Positions 1 to 11,283 of a DNA stretch of 64,000 bases are shown piece after piece. The translations under genes and the position numbers were made by a program. The DNA comes from Cerasicoccus sp. TK19100 (lineage in GTDB: Bacteria > Verrucomicrobiota > Verrucomicrobiia > Opitutales > Cerasicoccaceae), in assembly GCF_027257155.1 (NCBI RefSeq), contig NZ_JAPWDU010000003.1:372001-436000 (forward strand), written 5' to 3'. Each line of letters begins with the position of its first letter. Within the stretch, counting starts at the first letter, position 1. The notes below the pieces were generated by a model. That model saw only the letters and a list, made by a program, of their open reading frames with translations, ran no database searches and had not been told where the DNA came from.

Positions 1-1
1 C

Positions 2-2473
2 CAAACCGCGGAAGCCGCAGCCCCGCTAATCGCGTCTCAAAAGCATGAGCAACTGGTCCTGTTTCGCAACGCAGAAGACGTCAGCCAGATCGAGCGCTTT
101 AGCCCCGAGCGCAGCCTCATGCTCGGTGCCTGGACCACGCTCGCCTGGACGCCTGACAGTGTCTACCCGCTGGACAATGCTTTTCGTTTTATCGCTAAGC
201 GCGGTCGCCAAATGCGCCTCGTCGAGCTGCTCGACAACGGCGTGAATGGACGCGATCTCAGCAGCCTCCCTGTCAATCGCCCCATTGCCGCCATCGCCGC
301 CCCACTCGATGGTGAGCACTGGTATTACTTCTTCCATGGCGGAGAGTATGCTCGCTTCAACCCGAAGTCGGGTGAAGCGCTCGCAGTAAAATCACTCGGC
401 CCGAATCGCTTTAAACACGCTAATGGCTACTCCTACTCGCTTGGCGGTTTCTATGGCAGCTCGGCCTCGGCAGACCAGCGATACATTGCGCTCCATTACA
501 ACACGCAGGCCTTCGTGTTCGACACCGATCAAGGCAGCGTTGTCGACACCATGCAATTTCCCAACAACATCGCGTTTGTGCCGGGCAAGGGTTCAATGGT
601 CGCGCTTTCGCCCAACGGCCAACTGCTCGCTTATGGCTACGGCACATCCCAAGACGGCAAGGCGATCTACCACCTTTGCCTCTATGATCGCGCCACACGC
701 CGCGAGCGATGGCATAAAGAGATGGACCCACACCAAGGCGAATCCTTTTTGTTCAACCTAAACTTTTTCGAGCAAGGCCAACAGCTTTTCGCGACCGATA
801 GCGGCGGGCGGCAATACGTTACCATCGATGCGCAAACCGGCGAATTCACCCGCCAACCGACCTTCGCATACCAAGGCCCGGGGCCTCTCCATTTCTCTGC
901 GCGCGGCAACCAATACTTCACGACAAAGGAGACCAAGCTGCTGCAATATGCTTTACCCGGTGCGTCGCTCAAACAAAGCATCGACCTCGGCTCACAGCCT
1001 GATTTTTACGGCCCCATCGGCAGTGAGCGCTTTATCCTTTCCTATCGAAGCGGCGCTTCTCAGCTACAGCTCACGGACTTGTCCAAGCAAGCGGTCGTGG
1101 CCGACATCTATCTCTTCGACGACGAAAAGCAGTGGCTCATCCGCAATCCGCAGACGGGTTTATTTACCTCCAACAACGACGCGCAGGAACACCTTTTCTA
1201 CGTGCGCAGCGACCACCTCAACCCGCTGGCCGCCTACTTCGATAAATTTTACCGCCCACGCCTGATGGGATCGCTGATTCAAGGACTCAGCCCGAAGCCC
1301 ACGCTCGACGTCGAGCAACTGCGGTTCGCTCCACGCCTCACGGTCCAGATCGACGGTCCACAAAAGCGCGGGCTCACAGTGGAAGACGAGTTCGAAACCG
1401 TCGAGGTCCCCGAGGAAAGTGTCACGCTGAAAGTCACTGCCAGCTGCGAAGGCAGCCCAATCCAGGACATCCGCATTTACCAGAACGGCAAACTCGTAAC
1501 CGGCGGCACACGCGGCTTATTTGTCGAGGACGACGAACCAGAAGAAGCCGACGAGGATCAACTCTATGAGCGCGAGGAGAGCTTCACCTTCACCCTCGCC
1601 GAAGGCCGCAACCGCTTTCGGGCCATCGCAATCAACGACCAAGGCACGGAATCCATGGCCGATGAAATCATCGTCTATTCCGCAGACGCGCCCGAGCCGA
1701 CCAACCAAGGCCTCGCGCTACACCTGTTCGTGGTCGGCATCAATGAATACGCCAATCCGGACCATAACTTGAACTACGCCCAGGCAGATGCCACCGCCGT
1801 GCGCGACCTCTTGCAAAAGCAAAGCGCCAACATCTTTAGCCGCACGCAGGTTTATTCGCTGATCAACGAGGAAGCGACCCGCGAGAACATCATCGCAACG
1901 TTGGAGAACATCAAGGCCGAAGCTTCACCGCGCGATGCTTTCATCTTCTACTTCGCAGGCCATGGCGTGGTGTCTGACGATGCGCTGGCCGCGTTCTACC
2001 TGGCCCCGAGCGACCTCACCCAACTTTACGGCAATGCGCAGTTGCTCAGGCAGCGCGGCATTTCCAGTTATGAGTTGCTGGAATACTCACGCGACATCGC
2101 AGCACAAAAGCAGCTCTTCATTCTCGACGCCTGCCAGTCCGAAGGCGCATTGAAAACCGTCGCCCAGCGCGGGGCCGCCGAAGAAGAAGCCATCGCTCAA
2201 CTCGCCCGCAGCACGGGCACGCACTGGCTAACCGCGACCGCCAGCGATCAGACCGCCACCGAATTCGAGACGCTGGGCCACGGCGCATTCACCTATACTC
2301 TTCTCGAAGCTTTGCAGGGCAAAGCTGACAGTGGTGACGGCATCGTATCCGTCAACGAGCTCAAGGCCTACCTCGAGAGCCAAGTGCCCGAGATCACCGA
2401 AAAGCACAAAGGCCAAGCCCAATACCCCGCCAGTTACGGCTACGGCCAGGACTTCCCCATTGGCACATACTAG
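2..2473 (+). CDS. Caspase-fold (peptidase C14) protein with WD40-like N-terminal part, 5' truncated by window edge
   Basis: The frame is open from base 2 with no stop before it, so the true start lies outside the window; 823 residues are visible. The C-terminal ~230 residues form a caspase-like (C14) domain: LFVVGINEY opens it, the catalytic His is in YFAGHG (codon 1961-1963) and the catalytic Cys in LDACQS (codon 2132-2134), followed by a conserved GAFTYTLLEAL helix. The upstream ~550 residues contain repeated short beta-rich blocks such as ALSPNGQLLAYG, typical of WD40/propeller repeats. Known bacterial relatives are metacaspase/orthocaspase-like cysteine proteases. Substrate and trigger are unknown. 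It is convergent with the sodium channel gene downstream. Confidence 0.85.
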   Translation, partial: QTAEAAAPLIASQKHEQLVLFRNAEDVSQIERFSPERSLMLGAWTTLAWTPDSVYPLDNAFRFIAKRGRQMRLVELLDNGVNGRDLSSLPVNRPIAAIAAPLDGEHWYYFFHGGEYARFNPKSGEALAVKSLGPNRFKHANGYSYSLGGFYGSSASADQRYIALHYNTQAFVFDTDQGSVVDTMQFPNNIAFVPGKGSMVALSPNGQLLAYGYGTSQDGKAIYHLCLYDRATRRERWHKEMDPHQGESFLFNLNFFEQGQQLFATDSGGRQYVTIDAQTGEFTRQPTFAYQGPGPLHFSARGNQYFTTKETKLLQYALPGASLKQSIDLGSQPDFYGPIGSERFILSYRSGASQLQLTDLSKQAVVADIYLFDDEKQWLIRNPQTGLFTSNNDAQEHLFYVRSDHLNPLAAYFDKFYRPRLMGSLIQGLSPKPTLDVEQLRFAPRLTVQIDGPQKRGLTVEDEFETVEVPEESVTLKVTASCEGSPIQDIRIYQNGKLVTGGTRGLFVEDDEPEEADEDQLYEREESFTFTLAEGRNRFRAIAINDQGTESMADEIIVYSADAPEPTNQGLALHLFVVGINEYANPDHNLNYAQADATAVRDLLQKQSANIFSRTQVYSLINEEATRENIIATLENIKAEASPRDAFIFYFAGHGVVSDDALAAFYLAPSDLTQLYGNAQLLRQRGISSYELLEYSRDIAAQKQLFILDACQSEGALKTVAQRGAAEEEAIAQLARSTGTHWLTATASDQTATEFETLGHGAFTYTLLEALQGKADSGDGIVSVNELKAYLESQVPEITEKHKGQAQYPASYGYGQDFPIGTY

Positions 2474-2560
2474 AACCGGTCATTAAAACAATTGCTTCAT
2501 CTTCTGGATTCACGCATCCGAAGTGCTTAACCAGTCCAGACACCACTTCTCCTGAATGCT

Positions 2561-3406
2561 CTAGTTCTTAGCATTCGTTTGCAGCTGCTTTAGGCGATCT
2601 TTGAGTTTTACCAATTCGTCTTCAATCCGAGTGACTGAACTTAATAGCTCAGCATCCTTTGAAGATAAGTCTGGCAGTGTCGACAGCTCCTGCATCGTCG
2701 ATACGATGATGCCGATGAATAAATTCAAAATGGTGAAGGTCGCGATGACGATGAACGGGACAAAGAATGCCCATGCCCACGGATAAACCTCCATCACCGG
2801 ACGCACAATTCCCATGGACCAGCTTTCCAGAGTCATGATCTGAAAGAGCGAGTAAAGGCTCTTACCCAATGATCCAAACCAGTCTGGAAAGGCGGTGCCA
2901 AACAGTGTGGTCGCGAGCACGGCGGTTACATAGAAGAATATCGCCATGACCAGAATAACGCCAGACAGTCCCGGGATCGCATGCAAAAAAGCTGCTACGA
3001 CTTTTCGCAATTGCGGGACCATAGTCATAAGGCGCAGCACACGCAAGATGCGCAGCGACCGCAAAATAGACCAAGGCCCTACATTTGGCACCAAAGCAAT
3101 CGCCACGACTGCAAAATCAAAGACGTTCCACCCACTGCGCCAGAAGTGTCGCCGGTAGGCGAAGAGCTTTATTCCCAATTCGACGGCGAAGACCAGCAGG
3201 CAGAGCTTATCGATTATTTTTAGAGTCCCGCCATATTGAGACCTCAGATCGGCGCTCGTCTCCAAGCCAAGGACAGCGGCATTGATCAGAATAACAGCAA
3301 TTATCAATACCTGAATAGGCTTGGATTCGACCCACTGCGCCAAGCGCAAACGCGTCACTGAGATATCGGGCTGCTGCCGCAGACGCACTAAATCATCTTC
3401 ACTCAT
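2561..3406 (-). CDS. Bacterial voltage-gated sodium channel (NaChBac/BacNav family)
   Basis: The 281 residues carry the complete single-subunit plan of a homotetrameric six-helix channel. S1 lies near residues 30-48, S2 near 64-83 and S3 near 94-107. The S4 voltage sensor has four arginines spaced by three (R116, R119, R122, R125). S5 is near 147-168, the selectivity filter TLESW is at 192-196, and S6 near 212-238. The TLESW filter is the sodium-selective signature of BacNav channels. The tail (about 248-275) is a charged heptad-like coiled coil, as in the family's tetramerising neck. It lies 23 bp downstream of the winged-helix gene in the same direction, so the two are probably co-transcribed, divergent from the Mrp Na+/H+ antiporter operon. 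Confidence 0.93.
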   Translation of the reverse strand: MSEDDLVRLRQQPDISVTRLRLAQWVESKPIQVLIIAVILINAAVLGLETSADLRSQYGGTLKIIDKLCLLVFAVELGIKLFAYRRHFWRSGWNVFDFAVVAIALVPNVGPWSILRSLRILRVLRLMTMVPQLRKVVAAFLHAIPGLSGVILVMAIFFYVTAVLATTLFGTAFPDWFGSLGKSLYSLFQIMTLESWSMGIVRPVMEVYPWAWAFFVPFIVIATFTILNLFIGIIVSTMQELSTLPDLSSKDAELLSSVTRIEDELVKLKDRLKQLQTNAKN

Positions 3407-3429
3407 TGTCGTTAAATAATGGAGCAGCG

Positions 3430-3714
3430 TTACTCAGTCGCCACGACTTCGAGTAGATCGCCAATCGTGCGGTGGGACTCGAGTGGATGCCTCAGCGCAA
3501 TTTCAGGATGGATAACGTAGGTATTACGACGTCCGCATTTTTCTCGCTTGAGATAACCGCTCTGCTCCAAGTCGGAAACAATTCTTTGAACTGCCCGTTC
3601 GGTAATACCAACCTGGATGGCTACCTCTCGCAGCGACTGCTGCGAGTTACGTGCTAAACAGACCAAGACATGGGTGTGATTCGAAAAAAATGTCCAATTG
3701 GTTTCTGAATTCAT
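3430..3714 (-). CDS. Small winged-helix (MarR-like) transcriptional regulator
   Basis: At 94 residues this is little more than one winged helix-turn-helix. The HTH lies about residues 27-55 (REVAIQVGITERAVQRIV is the helix-turn-helix core), followed by a wing with basic residues (KREKCGRRNTYVI). Similar short MarR-like domains occur as stand-alone regulators. No effector domain is visible. An AAGG element sits 8-11 bases before the ATG. It begins a leftward unit with the sodium channel and is divergent from usp-mrpA-G. The two palindromes in the shared promoter region (3753-3766 and 3793-3806) are natural candidates for its operators, which is inference. Confidence 0.8.
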   Translation of the reverse strand: MNSETNWTFFSNHTHVLVCLARNSQQSLREVAIQVGITERAVQRIVSDLEQSGYLKREKCGRRNTYVIHPEIALRHPLESHRTIGDLLEVVATE

Positions 3715-3746
3715 GCTGCTACCTTGTTGAATTTTAGGCGCTTTTC

Positions 3747-3812
3747 AATTCACGAAAAATAATTCGCTAAAAAACTTGCGCAAGCCAAATTGCGAAATAT
3801 ATTTCGTGAATT
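3747..3812. promoter_or_regulatory. Twin palindromic operators in the divergent channel/antiporter promoter region
   Basis: A perfect 14-bp palindrome CGAAATATATTTCG (3793-3806) and a near-perfect copy CGAAAAATAATTCG (3753-3766) start exactly 40 bp apart, about four helical turns. Their outer flanks mirror each other: TTCA precedes the left copy and TGAA follows the right. An 8-bp palindrome TTGCGCAA (3776-3783) lies between them. The right site ends 6 bases before the usp ATG. A repressor bound there would block usp-mrp initiation and might also act on the leftward regulator/channel unit. Confidence 0.65.
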
Positions 3813-4718
3813 ATGAAACGCTACAAAAGAATCGTGATACCCTTATCGTTAACTTCTGGCAGCGAACTCATCGTGCAGTGGGCTGGGAAGGTCGCTCAAT
3901 TGGCGGGGTCGGAACAAGTCATTTTCGTCCACCCCATGGACATTGGAGATATTCCAGAGAAGGCCAAAGAGAAGTACCCCTGGCTCGCCGCCCCCTTGGG
4001 CGAGCAAGCCATCAACGAAATGAAAACTCTCGTGGAAGAGAGTTGGACCGGCCCAGAGAATACTCATGTGGGCTATCGCGCCATCGATCGCTCCAGCCAA
4101 GCCCTTGCCGTTCTAGAAGTCGTCGTCGAAACCGAGGCAGATCTGGTCATCGTCTCGCGGGAAAATTTCGGGCATGATTTGGCTATCCGCCTTGCTCGCA
4201 AAGCCCCTTGCTCCGTCATGGTAATCCCCAAAGACTGGCCCTGCCAACTGCGGAACATCCTTGTCTCAGTAGATTTTTCGAAACATTGCGCGCACGCAAT
4301 GGATATCGCGACCGCATTTGCCCAAGCAGAAGGGTTATCGTCAATCGAGAGTCTACACGTCTATGATGTTGGTCGCTCAGCTCACCGCGTTACGATTCCT
4401 CAGGAAGAGCTTTTGCGCACAACCCAGGAATATGCAGCGCAGCAACACCGTGAATTCGTGGACACCTTGGACACGAAAGGAATCACGGTCAATTGCCAGG
4501 AAGCCTGCAACCTGGTTGCTCCGCACGCCGTATGCTATGAAGCGCAGGAGTTAAACTGTGATCTCATTGTGGTTGGGTGTCGCGGCAAAGACACCGTGAC
4601 CGCTTTACTTCTTGGAAGTAATGCCGAGGACATGCTGCGGCTGTCGCCCGTGCCAGTAATTGCCGCCAAGGCAAAGGGCTCAGGTATGCAGCTTCTGGAA
4701 GCACTACTAGCCGAATAG
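3813..4718 (+). CDS. Tandem universal stress protein (two UspA domains)
   Basis: The 301 residues contain two Usp domains, about 1-145 and 148-290. The second keeps the ATP-binding signature G-x2-G-x9-G-S (GCRGKDTVTALLLGS); the first lacks it (IVSRENFGHD region), so probably only the second binds nucleotide. The mrpA start lies 4 bases after its stop, so it is the first gene of the antiporter operon. That placement suggests a role in sensing stress or energy state linked to Na+/pH homeostasis, which is inference. No clear Shine-Dalgarno sequence precedes the ATG; the palindromic operator occupies that place. Confidence 0.9.
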   Translation: MKRYKRIVIPLSLTSGSELIVQWAGKVAQLAGSEQVIFVHPMDIGDIPEKAKEKYPWLAAPLGEQAINEMKTLVEESWTGPENTHVGYRAIDRSSQALAVLEVVVETEADLVIVSRENFGHDLAIRLARKAPCSVMVIPKDWPCQLRNILVSVDFSKHCAHAMDIATAFAQAEGLSSIESLHVYDVGRSAHRVTIPQEELLRTTQEYAAQQHREFVDTLDTKGITVNCQEACNLVAPHAVCYEAQELNCDLIVVGCRGKDTVTALLLGSNAEDMLRLSPVPVIAAKAKGSGMQLLEALLAE

Positions 4719-4722
4719 CGAG

Positions 4723-7034
<2,312 letters not shown>

Positions 7035-7038
<4 letters not shown>

Positions 7039-7466
7039 CATCGACCCTGCTAATTATCGCCAGTCGTTACATCAGCCCGTTGCTCTTGGTTTTATCTTTC
7101 ATCGTGCTCTACCGCGGACACAACTTACCGGGTGGCGGTTTTATCGGCGGGCTGATTGCGGCCTCATCGGTGCTGCTGATGGCAATCGCCCAAGGTTGGG
7201 ACAAGACAGAGAGTCGTCTGCCTCTCCAGCCAATGACGCTCATGGCCATCGGACTCGCAATGGCCGGAGCCAGTGGATTCTTTGGCATGGCATATGGTGG
7301 TGCCTTCATGCAGGGAGTTTGGTTGCCATTCTTTGAGTTGCCTTTGCTTGGTAAGGTGAAGCTCGGCACACCGCTGCTTTTCGATATCGGTGTGTATCTC
7401 GTAGTGATCGGGTTCACACTCAAGTGCGCACATGCGCTCGCCACCGAAGAGGAGGAGGACGCCTGA
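7035..7466 (+). CDS. mrpB: Mrp/Mnh Na+/H+ antiporter subunit B
   Basis: The 143-residue polytopic protein matches MrpB: an early LYRGHNLPGGGFIGGL motif (residues 28-43) and four predicted membrane helices. MrpB is an essential small membrane subunit of the heteromeric antiporter. The start overlaps the mrpA stop (ATGA) and its own stop overlaps the mrpC start (TGATG), the tight coupling expected of mrp operons. It appears complete. Confidence 0.94.
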
Positions 7467-7819
7467 TGGACCTACTCATTTCCATACTGATCGGAGCGCT
7501 TTTCGCGGCGGGTATTTTCTGCCTCCTGCGCCGCAGCCTCATGAAGCTGATCATCGGCATCATTCTGTTGAGCCAAGCTGCAAACCTATTGGTCTTCGCC
7601 GCTGGAGGCCTCACTCCTGATCGACCAGCCTTTGCGCTCAGCGAGACCGAGCTTCCGCCCGCTGGCTATGCCGATCCATTGCCCCAAGCACTTGTGCTAA
7701 CAGCAATCGTCATCGGCTTTGGCCTGGTAGTCTTTGCCATTTCTCTGCTGCTCAAGGCTTATCGGGCCGTCGGCAGTGATGACGTCAACGCATTTAACGA
7801 AACGGACCGTATATCATGA
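7466..7819 (+). CDS. mrpC: Mrp/Mnh Na+/H+ antiporter subunit C
   Basis: A NuoK-like subunit of 117 residues with three membrane helices. The segment LIIGIILLSQAANLLVFAAG and the ADPLPQALVLTAIVIGF block are typical of MrpC/NuoK. The frame stays open upstream to 7424, but the ATG at 7466 fits best: it overlaps the mrpB stop by one base, follows a GGAGGAGG ribosome-binding sequence, and gives the normal family N-terminus (MDLLISILIG). Confidence 0.94.
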   Translation: MDLLISILIGALFAAGIFCLLRRSLMKLIIGIILLSQAANLLVFAAGGLTPDRPAFALSETELPPAGYADPLPQALVLTAIVIGFGLVVFAISLLLKAYRAVGSDDVNAFNETDRIS

Positions 7820-9327
7820 TTTGGCTTTTGGCATGCATTATCATTCCTGCGCTGAGCGCGCTGTTGTGCCTCTTGACCAGCCAGCGGACGGTCTGGAATC
7901 GCGGCATTGCAGTCGTCGGTGCCGGCGCGCTTTTAGCTGCATCGACCAAGCTCTTTACGGAAGTTTGGGACAATGGCTTTGTCACGTTTCAATCCGGCGG
8001 CTGGCCCTCGCCATTTGGGATTACTTTGATCGCTGATCTGTTCAGCGCATCGATGGTATTGATCACCGGCATCGTTGCCTTGGCAGTCGTTATATACTCC
8101 CTGCGTGATATCGAAGAACGCCTGATCCACTCTCATTACTACGCTCTGTTTCACTTGCTGATAACTGGCGTAAACGGGGCCTTCATTACGGGCGACTTAT
8201 TTAACCTCTACGTTTGGTTCGAGGTGATGCTGCTGGCTTCGTTTGTCTTAATAACCTTGGGCGGTAGTCGCGCCGAGCTGGAAGGCGGTGTCAAATACCT
8301 GATCATCAATCTGGTTAGCTCAATACTGTTCCTCTGCGGCGTCGGGTTGCTTTATGGCAAACTCGGCACGCTGAACATGGCTGACATTGCGGCAAGACTG
8401 GCGGGCTCAAATGACGCGTTTCTAATAAACTCCAGCGCGATGTTCCTGCTGGCAGCCTTCGGAGTGAAGGCGGCGTTGTTTCCCTTCTTCTTCTGGCTAC
8501 CCGCGAGCTATCACACGCCACGTGTGGCGATTTCGGCGCTCTTCGCCGGTCTACTGACCAAGGTTGGCGTCTATGCACTGATCCGCTCTTACACGTTGCT
8601 CTTTCACAGCCAATTTGAAGTAGTCCAGGGGATGCTCATCTTCTTGGCCGGAGCAACGATGGTTACCGGGGTTCTCGGGGCGGCCGCGCAATACGAAATT
8701 AGAAAAATTCTTTCATTCCACATCATCAGCCAGATTGGCTACATGGTGATGGGCCTGGCAATCGGCAGTGCGCTGGCGCTGACAGGAGCCATTTTCTACA
8801 CGCTGCACCACATCATCGTGAAGACGAATTTATTCTTACTCGGAGGCGTCATCATACGGCGTTGCGGAACCGCAAATCTAAAAGAAATTGGCGGCCTCTA
8901 TCGCTGGGCACCAGGGCTATCGCTGCTATTTTTCATCCCTGCATTCTCCTTGGGAGGTATTCCGCCGTTATCCGGTTTCTGGGCGAAGTTCAGCGTGATT
9001 AAAGCTGGCTTGGACGCCGAACTATACGTGCTGGTGACGGTTGCGTTACTAGTCGGCGTGCTGACGCTTTACTCCATGACGAAGATCTGGGCCGAAGCGT
9101 TCTGGAAAGACGCTCCGCAAGGCAATAAGCCGGAAAACCTTGGTCAAGCAGGATGGAGTCTAGTTACACCATGTGTCGCCCTTGCCGTCATGACGGTAAT
9201 CATCGGTCTGTGGAGTCAGCCGCTGTTTGCATTAGCTGAATCTGCCAGTGCTCAGCTCCTCGATCCGCAGGCCTATATCGACGAGGTCCTTAAACCGCAA
9301 ACAACCACCCACTATGGCCCAAATTAA
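7816..9327 (+). CDS. mrpD: Mrp/Mnh Na+/H+ antiporter subunit D
   Basis: The 503-residue subunit is related to NuoM/NuoN and carries the proton-antiporter core. Diagnostic blocks are FNLYVWFEVMLLASFVL near residues 130-147, the FFFWLPASYHTPRVAISALF region near 220-240 and IISQIGYMVMGLAIGSA near 305-320. It overlaps mrpC by 4 bp (ATGA at 7816). About 14 membrane segments are expected. With MrpA it forms the ion-conducting core in the inner membrane. Confidence 0.95.
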   Translation: MIWLLACIIIPALSALLCLLTSQRTVWNRGIAVVGAGALLAASTKLFTEVWDNGFVTFQSGGWPSPFGITLIADLFSASMVLITGIVALAVVIYSLRDIEERLIHSHYYALFHLLITGVNGAFITGDLFNLYVWFEVMLLASFVLITLGGSRAELEGGVKYLIINLVSSILFLCGVGLLYGKLGTLNMADIAARLAGSNDAFLINSSAMFLLAAFGVKAALFPFFFWLPASYHTPRVAISALFAGLLTKVGVYALIRSYTLLFHSQFEVVQGMLIFLAGATMVTGVLGAAAQYEIRKILSFHIISQIGYMVMGLAIGSALALTGAIFYTLHHIIVKTNLFLLGGVIIRRCGTANLKEIGGLYRWAPGLSLLFFIPAFSLGGIPPLSGFWAKFSVIKAGLDAELYVLVTVALLVGVLTLYSMTKIWAEAFWKDAPQGNKPENLGQAGWSLVTPCVALAVMTVIIGLWSQPLFALAESASAQLLDPQAYIDEVLKPQTTTHYGPN

Positions 9328-9646
9328 AAAGTTACTTTGCATTGCAGAGTTTGTGTTGGTGTACTTGCGAGAAGTCATCAAGAGCAACCTATCCGTAGCC
9401 ATGGACGTGCTCACCCCCTCGCATCGAATGAAACCGGCGAAGGTAGAGCTATTTGTTGGCGACCTGAGCGAGCGGCAACTTTTAGCCTACACAAATCTGA
9501 TTACAATGACACCAGGCACGCTAAGCTTAGATGTGTCGCCCGACCGCCAAAAGCTGCTCATCCACGCCATGTATGTGGACTCACCAGAGGCGGTAGTCCG
9601 CGAAATGGAAAGCACGTTGAAGGAAAGGATTGTTCATGTATTCTGA
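9314..9646 (+). CDS. mrpE: Mrp/Mnh Na+/H+ antiporter subunit E
   Basis: MrpE is a small membrane subunit of 110 residues: an N-terminal membrane-associated stretch (FVLVYLREVIKSNLSVAMDVL) and a cytosolic part with TNLITMTPGTLSLDVSPDR, the conserved MrpE core. The frame extends upstream to 9248, but the ATG at 9314 gives the normal family N-terminus and a 14-bp overlap with mrpD. No full Shine-Dalgarno sequence is evident, consistent with coupled translation. Confidence 0.93.
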   Translation: MAQIKKLLCIAEFVLVYLREVIKSNLSVAMDVLTPSHRMKPAKVELFVGDLSERQLLAYTNLITMTPGTLSLDVSPDRQKLLIHAMYVDSPEAVVREMESTLKERIVHVF

Positions 9647-9926
9647 ACTGCCCGTCATTCCTCTTTGGGTAATTGTCTTCGCGCAAACAACCGTAGGAGG
9701 TGCCATGCTCTTGACTCTTTGGCGCATTGCACGGGGACCCACGGTGATGGATCGCATTGTCGCGCTTGATCTGTTTGCTGCGCTCATCATGGCGCAGCTA
9801 GTCACGCTTGTTTTGACTAGTGGCTTTGTTTCTTACCTCAACGCCGCAGCGGCGATCGCGGTGATTAGCTTCATCGCTACAGTCGCGCTAGCTCGCTACT
9901 TGGAAACGCAGGAGGACGCATCGTGA
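9636..9926 (+). CDS. mrpF: Mrp/Mnh Na+/H+ antiporter subunit F
   Basis: A 96-residue, three-helix MrpF with the signature LWRIARGPTVMDRIVALDLFA at about residues 28-48 (given here as its key residues R-GP-DR-ALD). The ATG at 9636 is preferred over the TTG at 9630 because an AAGGAAAGG sequence lies 7 bases before it. It overlaps mrpE by 11 bp. MrpF is usually needed for antiporter assembly. Confidence 0.93.
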   Translation: MYSELPVIPLWVIVFAQTTVGGAMLLTLWRIARGPTVMDRIVALDLFAALIMAQLVTLVLTSGFVSYLNAAAAIAVISFIATVALARYLETQEDAS

Positions 9927-10276
9927 TGACCATTATCGCCAGCATGTTTCTGCTAGTTGGAGCAGCCTTTGCGTTCATCGCAGCACTTGGTGTGGTGCGA
10001 ATGCCAGACCTGTATTGCCGCACCCATGCGGCGACCAAAGCAGGTGCATTCGGTCTAAGTCTCATGTTGATTGGGATAGTCATCACCATGCCTGAGCTAC
10101 GCGTGTTCATCCAAGCGCTTATGATTATTGGTTTCTTCTATCTCACCGCACCGGTCGCCGCACACATGGTGGGACGAGTTGCTTTGCAACGCAAAGTTAA
10201 CTGGTGGCGCCGCGCGGATGCATATGAGCAGCCCAAACAAATTTCCCGTTCTGCAAAAGACGCTCAAAACAAATAG
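9923..10276 (+). CDS. mrpG: Mrp/Mnh Na+/H+ antiporter subunit G
   Basis: The last subunit of the operon, 117 residues with three membrane helices and the MrpG signature ALGVVRMPDLYCRTHAATKA (about residues 23-42). GTG at 9923 is 7-8 bases after GGAGG; ATG at 9926 is the alternative and would shorten it by one residue. It overlaps mrpF by 4 bp (GTGA). The hydrophilic tail after ~90 is lysine- and arginine-rich. The complete A-G set makes this a functional-looking antiporter locus. Confidence 0.93.
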   Translation: MMTIIASMFLLVGAAFAFIAALGVVRMPDLYCRTHAATKAGAFGLSLMLIGIVITMPELRVFIQALMIIGFFYLTAPVAAHMVGRVALQRKVNWWRRADAYEQPKQISRSAKDAQNK

Positions 10277-10597
10277 AGATCCGAGCTCCAGTGAAGAATT
10301 CAACTTCCAAGTAAGTCGGCTAACGACCCATCAACTGGCACAAAAGCACTCCGCATATGACCAATATAAAGCTCAAGAAACGCAAAAACAGGTCGCCCGA
10401 GTAGCCTGGTTCACTAAACGCAAAACTTTACAATAACTGCGTATCTTCAGAGCAAAAATTGCTGAATCAACTTCAAGCCCCGCAATAGCTGGATCTTACA
10501 GTTCTAATCTCGCACTGGCACCCCATGCAGGGTAGAAATTCCGCCCGCACAGAATAGAATTCTGAAGCCATTGTAAACCGTCTACCAACAACCAAAA
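10277..10597. other. Intergenic stretch after mrpG, no gene supported
   Basis: About 320 bases between mrpG and the tRNA. A short open frame overlaps the mrpG end (to 10436), but its composition and lack of a ribosome-binding site do not support a gene. No clear intrinsic terminator is seen after mrpG. Confidence 0.5.
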
Positions 10598-10682
10598 TGG
10601 TGCTCAGGGCGGGAGTCGAACCCGCACGCCCGAAGGCACTGCCACCTGAAGACAGCGTGTCTGCCAATTCCACCACCTGAGC
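10598..10682 (-). tRNA. tRNA-Leu (anticodon CAG)
   Basis: Read on the minus strand, the 7-bp acceptor stem pairs GCTCAGG (5' end at 10682) with CCTGAGC, then A and an encoded CCA (10598-10600). The D-arm begins GGTGGTGGAATTGGCAGAC, typical of class II leucine tRNAs. The anticodon loop TTCAGGT gives CAG, a long variable arm follows (TGCCTTCGGGCGT), and the T-arm contains GGTTCGACTCC. The 85-nt length with CCA fits tRNA-Leu. Confidence 0.95.
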
Positions 10683-11283
10683 AAGGACAGAAGCGCGAAA
10701 GCAAACAGGGTTGCTATGCTGGTGTCAAGCGCTCGTTTTCAAGAAAATTAACCCTTTTTTGGTCGGTCGCAACGCGTGGATGATCACCAGGCTCACTGCC
10801 ATACCTAGCTCCGCATTGCCGTATCGACGGGCGGCGGCGATGCGATTCGTTGCCAGCCGCCTCAAGCTTTGCGCCTAGGATAAAAAATGTCGACCAGACT
10901 CCAGCCGCCGAGGTCGGAGTCTATCCGTTCCGCAGACCCATTTCACGAATCTGAATGATTTCCGCGCTTAAAAACGCAAAGCCGGATAGCGCGAACAAAA
11001 CCGAGTAAAGGGGGAGCATCGAAGCCGCATCATGAATATACCAGGCGATGCCTGGCAATTGCCTTTTGAGGAGAGAGTTTTCCGAGGACCCATTGACATA
11101 GAATGCACAACGGCGGTCATAGCATGCGTTTTTCGCCAGTTAGTGAAGACGAGATGGTCCGACTCGATTAAAAACTTATTCATTTGAATAACAACACCTT
11201 ACAAAAAATTCGAGCATACAAAAACCACAGTTGGCACGGGATGCGATGAAGGTTGGGCCAATCTTCAACACAAGGAATACACG
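10683..11283. other. 600-bp gene-free region between tRNA-Leu and the pspA-like gene
   Basis: Only short, poorly supported open frames occur. A small inverted repeat (GACTCC...GGAGTC) lies near 10899-10923. The stretch 11160-11230 just before the pspA-like gene is AT-rich and may hold its promoter, but no confident -35/-10 pair was assigned. Nothing else recognised. Confidence 0.4.

Noticed and set aside
10899-10923. Inverted repeat GACTCC...GGAGTC as a terminator
   Set aside because: Only 6 bp of stem and no T-run; no gene ends nearby.
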